This document shows, one piece after another, positions 32,257 to 41,717 of a stretch of 44,651 nt of DNA; position 1 is the stretch's first letter, and every line of letters begins with the position of its first letter. The notes beneath the pieces were generated by a model. It did no database searches. It saw only the letters and a program-made list of their open reading frames with translations, and was not told the origin of the DNA. Source of the stretch: Planktothricoides sp. SR001 (GTDB lineage: Bacteria; Cyanobacteriota; Cyanobacteriia; Cyanobacteriales; Laspinemataceae); assembly GCF_001276715.1 (NCBI RefSeq), contig NZ_LIUQ01000048.1:7314-51964 (forward strand), given 5' to 3'. The translations under genes were made by a program, and so were the position numbers.

Positions 32257-32275
32257 CGTGATTCATATAAACCCT

Positions 32276-32345
32276 GTAGGGGCGAAGCAAAAGCGCCCAA
32301 ATCTCTCAATGAAACGGAAAGACTGGTACGCTTTTGCTTCGCCCT
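32276..32345. repeat. Palindromic hairpin element, GTAGGGGCGAAGCAAAAGCG type
   Basis: GTAGGGGCGAAGCAAAAGCG (32276-32295) pairs with CGCTTTTGCTTCGCCC (32329-32344). The GGGGCGAAGC/GCTTCGCCC outer stem equals that of the 29078 element, and the inner AAAAGCG/CGCTTTT replaces ATTCCGG/CCGGAAT. It lies just past the stop of the large propeller gene and may also serve as its terminator. Confidence 0.85.
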
Positions 32346-32365
32346 TTATCGCAGGATAGCACTAA

Positions 32366-35300
32366 TCAGAAGATTTTATCTTCCTGAGTAATCAAACTGG
32401 CATCAATGCCGGTGAGAGTGGCTAACAAATTAGCGCCCAGATTGATTAAAGTTCCGTCGGTGCCGGGGAGAATGGTTAATTGCTCGAAAGTCAAATCACC
32501 GGCTAACTGGAGCATATCGGTGCCATCGACAAAATCCGTAATTACATCGCTGCCGGAACCGGAAGCCAAAACGAAAACATCGCTGCCATTGACACCTGTG
32601 AGGGTATCATTACCGCCATTGCCATTGAGGGTGTCGTTGCCCTCGTAGCCCAATAAAACCTCATTGCCAATCCCTCCAGTGAGGCGATCGTCCGCTTCGC
32701 TACCCGAAATTTCCACAGGTGCCTGGAGTTTATCTTGGCTCAGTTTGGCTACCCAAGCGTCATATAGACCAGCATTTGGGCCGCCCAAATTGCCCCTGGT
32801 GCTTCCCTTCAGATAGAGGTTGCCCGTGTCATCTAACGCCAAATCTGTGGAGCGATTCCCAATCCCATTGTCTAACTGCAATTGATGTAACCAAATTTGG
32901 TTGCCTTCTGAGTCGTACTTGGCCACCCAGCCGTCATTAGTCCAACTAGCAGAGCCACCTAAATACTTGTCGGTGTTTCCAGTTAAGTAGACATTGCCCG
33001 CCGCATCTACCCTCACGTCATTGGAGTAGTCGTCAGTATTAGTCCCGAACTGCTGCAACCATAGCTGATTGCCCTGTGGGTCGTACTTAGCTACCCAGGC
33101 GTCATCGCTATCAGCACTGGCGTCGCTCAAATCGCTCCAGGTGTCTCCCGTCAAATAGATGTTGCCGGTGCTATCTACCGCCACGCCATTGGAGACGTCG
33201 TAACTATTAGTCCCGAACTGCTGCAACCATAGCTGATTGCCCTGTGGGTCGTATTTGGCTACCCAGGCGTCATAGCTACCAGCATTAGCGCCGCCCAAAT
33301 CGTCATAGGTGCTTCCCGTCAAATAGATGTTGCCGGTGCTATCTACTGCTATGCCATTGGAGTAGTCTTCATTATTACTCCCGAACTGCTGCAACCATAG
33401 CTGATTGCCCTGTGGGTCGTATTTGGCTACCCAGGCGTCAAAGCTACCAGCATTAATGCCGCCCAAATCGTCATAGGTGCTTCCCGTCAAATAGATGTTG
33501 CCGGTGCTATCTACTGTCACGCCATTGGAGTAGTCGTCAGTATTAGTCCCGAACTGCTGCAACCATAGCTGATTGCCCTGTGGGTCGTACTTGGCTACCC
33601 AGGCGTCAAAGAAACCAGCACTGGCGCCGCCTAAATTGCTCCAGGTGTATCCAGTCAAATAGATGTTGCCGGTGCTATCTACTGCTATGCCATTGGAGTA
33701 GTCTTCATTATTACTCCCGAACTGCTGCAACCATAGCTGATTACCCTGTGAGTCGTATTTGGCTACCCAGATGTCAGGGATACCAGCATTAGCGCCGCCC
33801 AAATCGCCTTCTGTGCCTCCCGTCAGGTAAATATTGCCGGTGCTATCTACTGCTATGCCATGAGAGAAGTCGTCATTATTACTCCCGAACTGGCGAATCC
33901 ATTCGACGCTTTGATTATCTTTGAAGCCAGGGCTTACAGTCAGGTTGGCGGTGGCTGGAGTGGCGGCATAGTTCATCCCGTCATAGCCATTCCAGGTGAA
34001 ACTGGTTTGGCCGGTGAAACCGAATGTGGGGATAAATTTCAGGTTTTCTAATTGGCTGGTTTCAATTTCTTGATTTTCCGTGACGGGACTGCCGTTGAGG
34101 GTTAAACTGCCGTTTTCTGGTAGGGAGGTGATTTGCACTTTTACCAGGCTGTCGCCGTTGCTGTCGGTAAAGGCTTGAAGAAAATTTTCTGCGGTGAACG
34201 TTATTTGGGGATTTTCTTTTCCTTCTACGCTGATATCGGACAGTTCGGGGGCATTGTTCGGTAGCAGTTGCGCTAACCAAGCATCAGTCCCCCCAGAGTT
34301 TTGGCTAAAAGCGCCATCAGTCCATCCGCCTATATATAGTTTCCCCGGTTCGCCTACGGCTACCCCAAAGGCTAGATCCTCCCCGGCGCTGCCTAACTGT
34401 CGTTTCCACAGGAGGTTGCCGTCGCTGTTGTATTCGGCGGCCCAGGCGTCATTGTTTCCCGCATTCGGGCTGGCTAAGTCTCCCCAGGTGTTGCCAGTCA
34501 GGTAGATGCGGTCTTCGCTGTCGATGGTTAGGTCTAGGGCGCCTTCGGAACCGGCAGAACCTAGCTGTTGTATCCAAAGTTGGTTGCCGTTGGGGTCGTA
34601 TTTGGCCATCCAAGCATCAAAAGACCCTTGGTTTTCTGACATTGCCCCCTCGGTCCATCCGGTGAGGTAAATGTTGCCTTGGCTGTCTGTGGCGATGCCT
34701 TTGGCTTGGTCTTCGCTGGGGGTGCCGATTTGTTGTGCCCAAATTTGATTGCCGTTGCGGTCATATTTGGCAATCCAAGCGTCCCAGTTGCCTGCGTTGG
34801 GGGCGAATAAGTTGCCTTGGGTGTATCCGGCAAGATAGGCGTTGCCTTGGTTGTCAACGGCGATCGCATAGCTGTGGTCTTCTTCCGGGGTGCCGATTTG
34901 TTTTGCCCAGACTTGATTGCCATTGCTGTCGTATTGGGCGATCCAAGCGTCCCATTTCCCGGCGTTACTGCCCGCTAGGTTGCCCCAGGTGGAACCAGTG
35001 AGGTAAATGTTGCCTGCGTTGTCTGTGGCGGTGCTGCGGCTGAAGTCGGTGGTGGCGGAACCGAGTTGCTGGATCCAGAGTTGGTTGCCGTTGTTGTCGT
35101 ATTTGCCAATCCAAGCGTCCCAGTCTCCGGCAGAGTTTTTGCCTAATATGCCTTTGGTGGTGCCGGTGAGGTAGATGTTGCCTGCGCTGTCTGTGTTCAT
35201 TTTGTAGGCGCGATCGCCCTCACTGGTTCCTAGCTGTTTGGTCCAGAGTTGGTTGCCGCTGGTGTCGTATTTCGCTAACCAAGCGTCATCGATTCCGGCG

Positions 35301-35449
35301 TTGCTGCTGCCCAGGTCGCCGAAGGTTAGTCCAGCCATATAAATCCCACCGAGGCGATCGGCGGCAATGCTAAAAGCGTAGTCATCCCCTTGGCTGCCTA
35401 GTTGTTGCGTCCATTGGGTTCGATAGTTTCCACCCTGTTGATCTGGCAT
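32366..35449 (-). CDS. Twin seven-bladed beta-propeller (SBBP) protein with Ig-like linker and RTX-type tail
   Basis: 1027 residues. Blades of about 56 residues start WxxQ(L/I/F)G and end AWxAKYDxxGNQLW; they match SBBP beta-propeller repeats. Seven precede residue 400, an Ig/cadherin-like domain of about 110 residues (NNAPELSDISV to ATANLTVSPG) separates them from seven more (about 520-900). The end holds two or three RTX-type units (GGIGNEVLLGYEGNDTLNGN, GGNDTLTG) and the DVITDFVDGTDML segment, typical of type I secretion substrates. No signal peptide, consistent with that route. Blades of the second propeller are nearly identical in DNA; those of the first are diverged. Expected to be an exported, calcium-binding adhesion or cell-surface protein. 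No enzyme motif seen. Confidence 0.88.
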   Translation of the reverse strand: MPDQQGGNYRTQWTQQLGSQGDDYAFSIAADRLGGIYMAGLTFGDLGSSNAGIDDAWLAKYDTSGNQLWTKQLGTSEGDRAYKMNTDSAGNIYLTGTTKGILGKNSAGDWDAWIGKYDNNGNQLWIQQLGSATTDFSRSTATDNAGNIYLTGSTWGNLAGSNAGKWDAWIAQYDSNGNQVWAKQIGTPEEDHSYAIAVDNQGNAYLAGYTQGNLFAPNAGNWDAWIAKYDRNGNQIWAQQIGTPSEDQAKGIATDSQGNIYLTGWTEGAMSENQGSFDAWMAKYDPNGNQLWIQQLGSAGSEGALDLTIDSEDRIYLTGNTWGDLASPNAGNNDAWAAEYNSDGNLLWKRQLGSAGEDLAFGVAVGEPGKLYIGGWTDGAFSQNSGGTDAWLAQLLPNNAPELSDISVEGKENPQITFTAENFLQAFTDSNGDSLVKVQITSLPENGSLTLNGSPVTENQEIETSQLENLKFIPTFGFTGQTSFTWNGYDGMNYAATPATANLTVSPGFKDNQSVEWIRQFGSNNDDFSHGIAVDSTGNIYLTGGTEGDLGGANAGIPDIWVAKYDSQGNQLWLQQFGSNNEDYSNGIAVDSTGNIYLTGYTWSNLGGASAGFFDAWVAKYDPQGNQLWLQQFGTNTDDYSNGVTVDSTGNIYLTGSTYDDLGGINAGSFDAWVAKYDPQGNQLWLQQFGSNNEDYSNGIAVDSTGNIYLTGSTYDDLGGANAGSYDAWVAKYDPQGNQLWLQQFGTNSYDVSNGVAVDSTGNIYLTGDTWSDLSDASADSDDAWVAKYDPQGNQLWLQQFGTNTDDYSNDVRVDAAGNVYLTGNTDKYLGGSASWTNDGWVAKYDSEGNQIWLHQLQLDNGIGNRSTDLALDDTGNLYLKGSTRGNLGGPNAGLYDAWVAKLSQDKLQAPVEISGSEADDRLTGGIGNEVLLGYEGNDTLNGNGGNDTLTGVNGSDVFVLASGSGSDVITDFVDGTDMLQLAGDLTFEQLTILPGTDGTLINLGANLLATLTGIDASLITQEDKIF
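33040..33870. repeat. 168-bp near-identical tandem repeats in the second propeller
   Basis: About five consecutive 168-bp units, each encoding one blade with segments such as GATTGCCCTGTGGGTCGTA and ATAGATGTTGCCGGTGCTAT repeated at the same spacing. They differ mainly in the sequence for the variable turn (for example SNNEDYSNG versus TNTDDYSNG, and the loop residues after NLGG). Confidence 0.9.
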
Positions 35450-36136
35450 AAGTTTTATCCTGAAATATCAAAACAGCACGCTTCAGGGTCACAGATGTAT
35501 CGATGAGCGTTACTGAGTATGTATATTCAATTATTGGCAAAATTTTTTGGCTTTGTGTAGCGATCGCGCCTTGGTTGTTTGCCTTTGGTGACATGGGTTT
35601 GGGCAATGAATGGGATCACCGAATTCAGTCAAATAATCTATGAAAAATAGATCATAAATCTATCATAAATTTATTGGTAATCTATCATAAATATATGATA
35701 AATTGATCGTAAATCAAAAAAATCTGACCTTAATGCATTCATCGGTTCTTATAACCTTCAATGTACTCGCAATGTTTAATTAACAAAAGTTAACCCAGAA
35801 ACCGGGTTTCTTAATTAAAGTTCTGCCCGGATGCAAAAGCCTGCCCCCGTGAAGACGGGGGTTAACTCAGAAACTCGGTTTCTTACTTAACAAAAGTTAA
35901 CCCAGAAACCCGTTTTCTTGCTTGCATTCAGAAGTTAACCCACAGGTCGCGGTTTCTTCTTGACTGCTTTCTGGGTTGGCAGAAACCCGGTTTCTTACTT
36001 AAATTATTCTAAAAGGATGTACCTTGGTCTTTAAAGCGTCTCACCAAGCGTCATCCGTCATCTTATGATTGACCACCGGACTGAATCGCCAATCAAGAAT
36101 ATTCTTGATTAGCCCTGACCATGAGACGTTTAGCCG
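35450..36136. repeat. Repeat-rich interval with AAACCGGGTTTCT cores and ATCATAAAT units
   Basis: 687 bp with no supported gene. 35640-35718 has several ATCTATCATAAAT-type units. 35780-36000 contains four or five copies of CAGAAACCGGGTTTCTT or slight variants (near 35798, 35868, 35902 and 35979), two preceded by TTAACAAAAGTTAACC. The core is that of the repeats around the Uma2 gene at 3.7-4.85 kb. The minus-strand propeller gene and the plus-strand antiporter gene both start away from this region, so it also holds their promoters, which I cannot place. Confidence 0.8.
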
Positions 36137-36166
36137 GTGTGCGATCGCCCTAAACAAACCTCGCCT

Positions 36167-38263
36167 ATGGAAATGCCTTTTAACATTACCCTGCTGATGG
36201 TGATTACCGTCATGGCAGGCATTACAGCCCAAGTGTTCGGTGACTACCTGAAAGTTCCGAGCATTGTTTTTCTATTGTTGTTTGGGATTTTGCTCGGCCC
36301 CGATGGTTTTGGCTGGCTGAATCCTCACCTGTTGGGAAATGGCCTAGAAGTAATTGTCTCTCTTTCCGTGGCCTTAATCCTCTTTGAAGGTGGACTCAAC
36401 CTGGAATTACGGGAACTGGGAAAAGTTTCTGGCAGTTTGCGAAATTTGGTCAGTATCGGCACCTTAATCAGCTTAATCGGTGGGGGCTTTGCCGCCTATA
36501 CCTTTGGGGAATTTCCCTGGCCATTAGCCTTTCTCTATGCTGCCTTAGTGGTGGTTACAGGGCCAACGGTAATTGGGCCATTACTCAAACAAGTTCAGGT
36601 CGATCGCCAAGTTGCCGCCTTGTTAGAAGGAGAAGGAGTTCTCATCGACCCAGTGGGGGCAATTCTCGCGGTCTTAGTGTTTGATGTCATCCTCAATGGC
36701 GATGCCGATCCCATTCGCTTGATTAGTGGGTTAACCATTCGCCTGGGTATTGGCAGTATCATCGGCGGTTTGGGCGGTTGGTTTCTCGGCTGGTTTCTCA
36801 AAAAGGCCAGTAATCTCTCGGAAGACCTGAAAAATTTAGTAGTCTTAGCCGGGTTATGGGGGCTTTATGGCTTGTCCCAATCCATTCGTGGCGAATCCGG
36901 GCTGATGGCTACGGTGATCGCGGGCATGGTGTTGAGTTCTGCCGATATCCCGGAAGTGCGGGCTTTACGGCGGTTTAAAGGACAATTGACCATCTTAGCG
37001 GTTTCGGTACTATTTATTTTGCTGGCGGCAGATTTGTCGTTAGAGAGTATCGTGGCTTTGGGTTGGGGCAGTGTGGTCACGGTCTTATTTTTGATGTTTG
37101 TAGTCAGACCAATTAATGTTTGGATTTGTACCATTAATAGTGGATTGAATTGGCGACAAAAGCTGTTTGTCAGTTGGATTGCCCCGAAAGGGATTGTTTC
37201 CGCATCCGTAGCTTCGTTGTTTTCCATTTTGCTGACCCAAAAAGGAATTAATGGCGGCGATGCGATTAAAGCTTTAGTCTTTTTAACCATTATTTTCACG
37301 GTGGTTTCTCAAGGACTAACGGCGCAGTTAGTAGCGAATTGGTTACAGTTAACTTCTACAAAAGCCAAGGGTGCGGTGATTGTCGGATCTAATCCCGTGA
37401 GTCGTTTAATTGCCCGGTTGTTTAAAGAACGCAATGAGTCCGTGGTGCTAATTGATACTAATCCAGAAGCCTATCAGGAGGCAAAACAGGAGGAGTTACG
37501 GGTATTGTTGAGCAGTGCTCTGGATGTTAAGGTGCTAGAAGAAGCGGGATTGGGTTCAATGGGCACTTTTCTGGCAATGACCAGTAATGCGGAGGTGAAT
37601 TTGGTGTTAGCTCAAAGGGCTGTTGAAGAATTTCAGCCGCCGCGAGTTTTGGCGGTATTTCCCCAAAATAGCCCAAATAGCCCAAATAACCAAAATAGCC
37701 CAAATAGCCCAAATAGCCCAAATAGCCCAAATAGCCAAAATAACCCAAATAGCCAAAGTAGTCCAAATAATAAGAAGAGTTCCACCAATGGGAATAGCAA
37801 AATTCAACAGCCTTTTACAAATAATTTGTCTTTGAAGCTGTGGAATAAGTATTTAAGTAATGGTGAGGTGAAGTTGGGGGAAACGACCATGAAAGACCCC
37901 GGATTTGCGTTTCAGCAAGCGCATATGCAGGCGTTGATTCGCTCTGAGGAGTTGTTGCCGTTGTTGCGGGAACGGGAAGGACAGTTGCAGGTACATCCCG
38001 CTGCCGCATCTTGGCAAGTGGGCGATCGCATTATTTATTTATTGCATTCACCAAAACCAACACTGCTGCAACGGCTTTCTGGGGGTGTCCCCAACCAATC
38101 TCAGTCTAAGTTGACTATAGAAAAACTGCCGAAAGTGGAAGAAGTGCCGATGCCTTCTTCTGTATTACTAGAACTGGAGATTGCCGAAAAAACCAAAGAA
38201 GAAAAAGCCGCAAGTGAAAGTAATATTAACCCCCTGGATGAATTCAATTCTCTTAATGTTTGA
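36167..38263 (+). CDS. CPA-type cation/proton antiporter with TrkA-N (RCK) domain
   Basis: Start at the ATG at 36167 or the next ATG at 36173; a GTG at 36137 is in frame but unlikely. About 698 residues. Residues 5-390 form 12-13 membrane spans with the Na/H exchanger motifs GILLGPDGFGWL, ILFEGGLNLELRELGK and EGEGVLIDPVGAILAVLVFD (D161 is the probable ion-binding acid). A Rossmann RCK domain follows (about 401-497: GAVIVGSNPVSRLIARLF, then VVLIDTNPEAYQEAKQEE), as in NhaP/KefC-like proteins. An Asn/Ser/Pro-rich stretch (about 499-545) encoded by a 9-bp tandem repeat separates it from a second small domain ending in a charged tail. It should exchange Na+ or K+ for H+ under nucleotide or ligand control. 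Confidence 0.9.
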   Translation: MEMPFNITLLMVITVMAGITAQVFGDYLKVPSIVFLLLFGILLGPDGFGWLNPHLLGNGLEVIVSLSVALILFEGGLNLELRELGKVSGSLRNLVSIGTLISLIGGGFAAYTFGEFPWPLAFLYAALVVVTGPTVIGPLLKQVQVDRQVAALLEGEGVLIDPVGAILAVLVFDVILNGDADPIRLISGLTIRLGIGSIIGGLGGWFLGWFLKKASNLSEDLKNLVVLAGLWGLYGLSQSIRGESGLMATVIAGMVLSSADIPEVRALRRFKGQLTILAVSVLFILLAADLSLESIVALGWGSVVTVLFLMFVVRPINVWICTINSGLNWRQKLFVSWIAPKGIVSASVASLFSILLTQKGINGGDAIKALVFLTIIFTVVSQGLTAQLVANWLQLTSTKAKGAVIVGSNPVSRLIARLFKERNESVVLIDTNPEAYQEAKQEELRVLLSSALDVKVLEEAGLGSMGTFLAMTSNAEVNLVLAQRAVEEFQPPRVLAVFPQNSPNSPNNQNSPNSPNSPNSPNSQNNPNSQSSPNNKKSSTNGNSKIQQPFTNNLSLKLWNKYLSNGEVKLGETTMKDPGFAFQQAHMQALIRSEELLPLLREREGQLQVHPAAASWQVGDRIIYLLHSPKPTLLQRLSGGVPNQSQSKLTIEKLPKVEEVPMPSSVLLELEIAEKTKEEKAASESNINPLDEFNSLNV
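37663..37770. repeat. 9-bp tandem repeat in the antiporter gene
   Basis: About eleven units of AATAGCCCA or AATAACCAA variants, in frame, coding NSP, NNQ, NSQ and similar triplets. Being a multiple of three it lengthens the loop without breaking the frame. Confidence 0.95.
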
Positions 38264-38527
38264 TCATTTGATCATTTGATTAAATGTCTAGCCTTTAGGG
38301 AATTTGTTGTCGGATAATCCTGAAAAATTAGCCGTAATTATGCTTCGATATTGTATTGGTGCCTTATTGGTGTGTTAAGAACGTCACCCCACTGGATTTG
38401 TTGGTTTGGCATTTTCATAATTGTAGCAAAATTAATTGAAGTTAAGATAAGATTTTTAAATTAAAATTATGATATTTTTATTTGATAATTTTAATTATTA
38501 TTAAACTTATTTAAATTACCCAAATAT

Positions 38528-39352
38528 ATGGATTTATTGACCATTTTATTATCAAGTTTTCTGACTATAGCTACTGCCCCTGGTTTGGTTGTGGATACGG
38601 TGGCGGAAAAGAATATTACCGAAAAACTTTATACCGTTGAAGAGTTGCAAGTCCGCGTTGATAATACCCCCAGTTATCAATTAATCCAAGGCCAAATCGA
38701 TCGCGTGCGAATTGCCGCCCGAGGATTATATCCCATTCCGGCTATGCGGATTGATACTTTTGAGTTAGAAATGGATCCGATAGACGTGGATTTGGCTAAT
38801 TTGCAGTTGGATGAGCCACAACGCCAGATTAAAGGGTTGCGTCGTCCTTTATTAGTGGCAATGCGATTTGTTTTCACTCAAGAGGATATTAACCAAGCCC
38901 TGAGTTCTCCTGAATTGGCGGATTATCTGGAAATTCTGACTTTAAGTTTATTTAATTCGGCGACTTTGCAAAGGGCAGCCTATCGATATCAATTGGTGAA
39001 TCCACAAGTGGAGTTTTTAGGTAATAATCGGGTGAGATTTGAGACGGAACTCGCCGAACGCGGTTACAATGATCGGTTGAAACTGACGGTGGAAACAGGG
39101 GTGGAAATTGGCCAAGCATCGCAGCGAGTTCGTTTGATTTCTCCAGAAGTCAGAGTCAACGATCGCCCCGCCCCAGGGCAGTTTGTCAAAGGCTTAATCG
39201 CTGCGAGCGATCGCTTTAATCTAAGTCGCTTAGAAGACAATGGCATTCAATCACGGGTTTTACAATTGAAAGTAGATGGCGATCGCGTAGAAATGGCGCT
39301 ATTTGTCAGGGTTGCCCCTGCTTCAGTGGGTTCGGAAGTTCCCGGTCGATAG
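38528..39352 (+). CDS. DUF2993 / LmeA-like lipid-binding family protein
   Basis: 274 residues. The N-terminal hydrophobic segment (LLTILLSSFLTIATAPGLVV) may be a signal peptide or anchor. The body has the DUF2993 pattern: LQVRVDNTPSYQLIQGQIDRV, then GLYPIPAMRIDTFELEMDPI and FTQEDINQALSSPEL, with a second half of beta strands (VRFETELAERGYNDRLKLTV). Actinobacterial LmeA of this family binds phospholipid and acts in mannan maturation. Cyanobacterial members are uncharacterised. Probably periplasmic or at the inner membrane. It is about 265 bp after the antiporter, with an AT-rich leader and no clear SD. Confidence 0.82.
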   Translation: MDLLTILLSSFLTIATAPGLVVDTVAEKNITEKLYTVEELQVRVDNTPSYQLIQGQIDRVRIAARGLYPIPAMRIDTFELEMDPIDVDLANLQLDEPQRQIKGLRRPLLVAMRFVFTQEDINQALSSPELADYLEILTLSLFNSATLQRAAYRYQLVNPQVEFLGNNRVRFETELAERGYNDRLKLTVETGVEIGQASQRVRLISPEVRVNDRPAPGQFVKGLIAASDRFNLSRLEDNGIQSRVLQLKVDGDRVEMALFVRVAPASVGSEVPGR

Positions 39353-39384
39353 AGTCATAGCGGATATCCTGACTGATGTCCTGA

Positions 39385-39426
39385 CCGAATTGCCAGCGAA
39401 TTGCCACCGAATTGCCACCGAATTGC
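39385..39426. repeat. CGAATTGCCAC tandem units
   Basis: Four copies of an 11-bp unit (CGAATTGCCAG, CGAATTGCCAC twice, CGAATTGCGG) in the gap upstream of the HEAT-repeat gene. Confidence 0.85.
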
Positions 39427-39542
39427 GGACTTAGCCGCACAAAGATGATCTGCTTGAGTGAATGATTTTATAGAAGTCCCTTGATGAATTAGATCATCCA
39501 AGCCTTAGAGTAAAGTTGATGATCGGAGTTGATTAACGAGCT

Positions 39543-41717
39543 ATGGTGAAAATCACGAGCGTTTTTGGGTTTGCTTTCCAGCCAATTTTGCCAGAATTGA
39601 CCACAGACCGAGACCCAGACTGGGTAAAAGCAATGGTCGGGTCAAAGGATGGTCAGGAGAGTGCCGCATTAAATGTGGCAGCGAGTTTGGCGATCGCGGA
39701 TTTTTTATATCTAGTCCAGCAGGAGTTAGAAGCCACGGGTTTATCGGCCAAAGATTTATCCCAGTTCGCCCCATCCTTAAAAAAATTTATTCACAACCCA
39801 TCGGTGCAAGCAACGTTAGGACATATTTTTACTCAAAATCCGCCAGAAATTGACCCTTTTCTATTAGCGAGTACCTGGGATAGTCTGGAACTTGTATCAT
39901 TACCAGAAGAGTTTAACTGGGAACAATTGGCTAAAGTATATTTAGAGAAAGCCAAAGATATCGCATTTGCCGGAGAATTTGTGAAACGTTTAGGAAAACC
40001 AGAATCCGCCAATGGTTTAACCTTGGAGCAGTTGAAAGATCAAGTGTTTGGTCAGCATTGGTATTATGAATCTTGGCATGGGGTATTTCGGGCGATTGCC
40101 GCGATGCTTGAACCCGCTGCGGTTGGCGAAATTATTGACTATTTAATTCACTTGGATCACCAAGGGAATTCGATGAACTTATTTGTGGCCGCTGATTGCC
40201 TCGGACAAGTGACAGATCCCAGCATTATTCAAGTTTCATCCCGCCAACTGCTGACGCAACTTAAGAACTTAACGGAAAAAAAAGAGTTAGATGAAAAAAT
40301 AATGATGCGGATGCAGGCAATTACTAAAATTGCTACTATTTGGCATCAAGATCCAGAGATTATTGATTGGCTAAAAGCGATCGCAGAATCTGATTTATAT
40401 GATTCTATTCGCATGGCCGCTGTGGACGAGTTAGCGAAAATGGGCAAACACGATCCAGTGACGATTCAATGGTTGAAAAAATTGGCCACAGCGGAAAGTT
40501 TTGAAATTACCCGTCCCAGTGCGGTTAGAGGTTTAGCGAACTACTGTTCAAGCGATCGAGAACTGTTAATGATGCTCACCACTTTAGCCCGATCCGATAG
40601 TTATTGGTTAGTGCGAGAAGCGGCGATTCAAGAAATCGCTAGAGTTTGGCCAGAGGAACCAGAAACGGTGGCAATTTTACAAACCAGTGCTAGTTTAGAT
40701 GATGATTCTGATGTGCGAATTGCCGCGTTAGCAGAATTGGCTCGTGGCTGGTCTAATGAACCGGAAACTTTATTAATTTTGCAAAAAAGTGCCGATGCTG
40801 ATGAAGATGCGGATGTGCGAATTGCGGCCTTAGCTGAACTCGCCCGAGGCTGGTCAAATGATTTGAAAACTTTGCAGGTACTTAAAGACCGTGCCAACTG
40901 CGATCCAGATACCGATGTGCGGATTGCGGCGTTGGAAGAATTGGCTAGTGGCTGGTGCGATCGCCCGGATACTTTGGATTGTTTAAAAGCTAAAGCCAGT
41001 TCCGATCCGGATTGGCGAGTTCGCATTGCCGCCCTGAAAATTCTCTCTCGCGGTTGGTTTGATGAACCCGAAACTTTAAACTTATTAAAAAATAGCATAA
41101 ATGCCGATGTGGTTTCTGACGTGCGGATTGCCTCATTACGCTCCTTAGTGCTTGGCTGGTTTGAAAACGAGGAAACTATTTTTTTACTGAAAAACCGGGT
41201 AAAAAATGATGAAAATTGGGACGTAAGAATTGTGGCTTTACAAGAATTAGCCACCGGCTGGTTTGAAGATCCAGAAACGTTAGAGATTCTCAAAAACTGT
41301 GCCACTAATGATGAACATTGGGCGGTACGATTAGCAGCGGCTCAAGAATTGGCCAAAGGTTGGCGCGATGTTCCCGAAACTTTAGATATCTTAAAAACCG
41401 GGGCAACTGCCGATCAAGATTCTTTTGTCCGTCAAGCGATTTTGCAACAAATTGCTAAAGGCTGGTTCGCCGAATCTAACCTGTGGGATTTTTTACGCGA
41501 TCGCGCCTTAAACGATCCATTTAGTGGGTCTGAAGATGGTTCGATTAATCCTCGACAAACTGCCTTAGAAATTTTGTTGGATCAATATGCAGATCATCCA
41601 GAAATGATATCTCTATTGCGCGATCGCCGCCAGCATGACGGCGATGAAAAACTCCGCGCTTTTGCTAAAAAGCAACTGGAGCAATTAGAAATGAGACAAT
41701 ATGAGACAATAGGATAA
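39543..41717 (+). CDS. HEAT-repeat protein
   Basis: 724 residues, no signal peptide. Residues 1-230 contain an unrecognised N-terminal part (ITSVFGFAFQPILPELTTDR). From about 235 on, helical repeats of 31-33 residues follow, the clearest between 345 and 660: DVRIAALAELARGWSNEPETL then LLxxxAxxDxD. At least nine are visible, with the DVRIA motif on the second helix. The highly regular units point to expansion by tandem duplication. HEAT solenoids bind proteins or act as sensor or scaffold domains; such repeats in cyanobacteria often occur beside or fused to NACHT/STAND proteins, but none is present here. No enzymatic motif. Monocistronic. Confidence 0.85.
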   Translation: MVKITSVFGFAFQPILPELTTDRDPDWVKAMVGSKDGQESAALNVAASLAIADFLYLVQQELEATGLSAKDLSQFAPSLKKFIHNPSVQATLGHIFTQNPPEIDPFLLASTWDSLELVSLPEEFNWEQLAKVYLEKAKDIAFAGEFVKRLGKPESANGLTLEQLKDQVFGQHWYYESWHGVFRAIAAMLEPAAVGEIIDYLIHLDHQGNSMNLFVAADCLGQVTDPSIIQVSSRQLLTQLKNLTEKKELDEKIMMRMQAITKIATIWHQDPEIIDWLKAIAESDLYDSIRMAAVDELAKMGKHDPVTIQWLKKLATAESFEITRPSAVRGLANYCSSDRELLMMLTTLARSDSYWLVREAAIQEIARVWPEEPETVAILQTSASLDDDSDVRIAALAELARGWSNEPETLLILQKSADADEDADVRIAALAELARGWSNDLKTLQVLKDRANCDPDTDVRIAALEELASGWCDRPDTLDCLKAKASSDPDWRVRIAALKILSRGWFDEPETLNLLKNSINADVVSDVRIASLRSLVLGWFENEETIFLLKNRVKNDENWDVRIVALQELATGWFEDPETLEILKNCATNDEHWAVRLAAAQELAKGWRDVPETLDILKTGATADQDSFVRQAILQQIAKGWFAESNLWDFLRDRALNDPFSGSEDGSINPRQTALEILLDQYADHPEMISLLRDRRQHDGDEKLRAFAKKQLEQLEMRQYETIG

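Noticed and set aside
33040-33870. CRISPR or non-coding satellite
   Set aside because: The 168-bp period equals one propeller blade and stays in frame in a long gene.
35382-35606. 74-residue minus-strand frame near the propeller gene start
   Set aside because: Overlaps the first codons of the propeller gene in another frame and has no support.
37527-37835. Frames on both strands over the 9-bp repeat (YFGYLGYLG or AQIAQIAQI type)
   Set aside because: Products of translating a tandem repeat in other frames of the antiporter gene.
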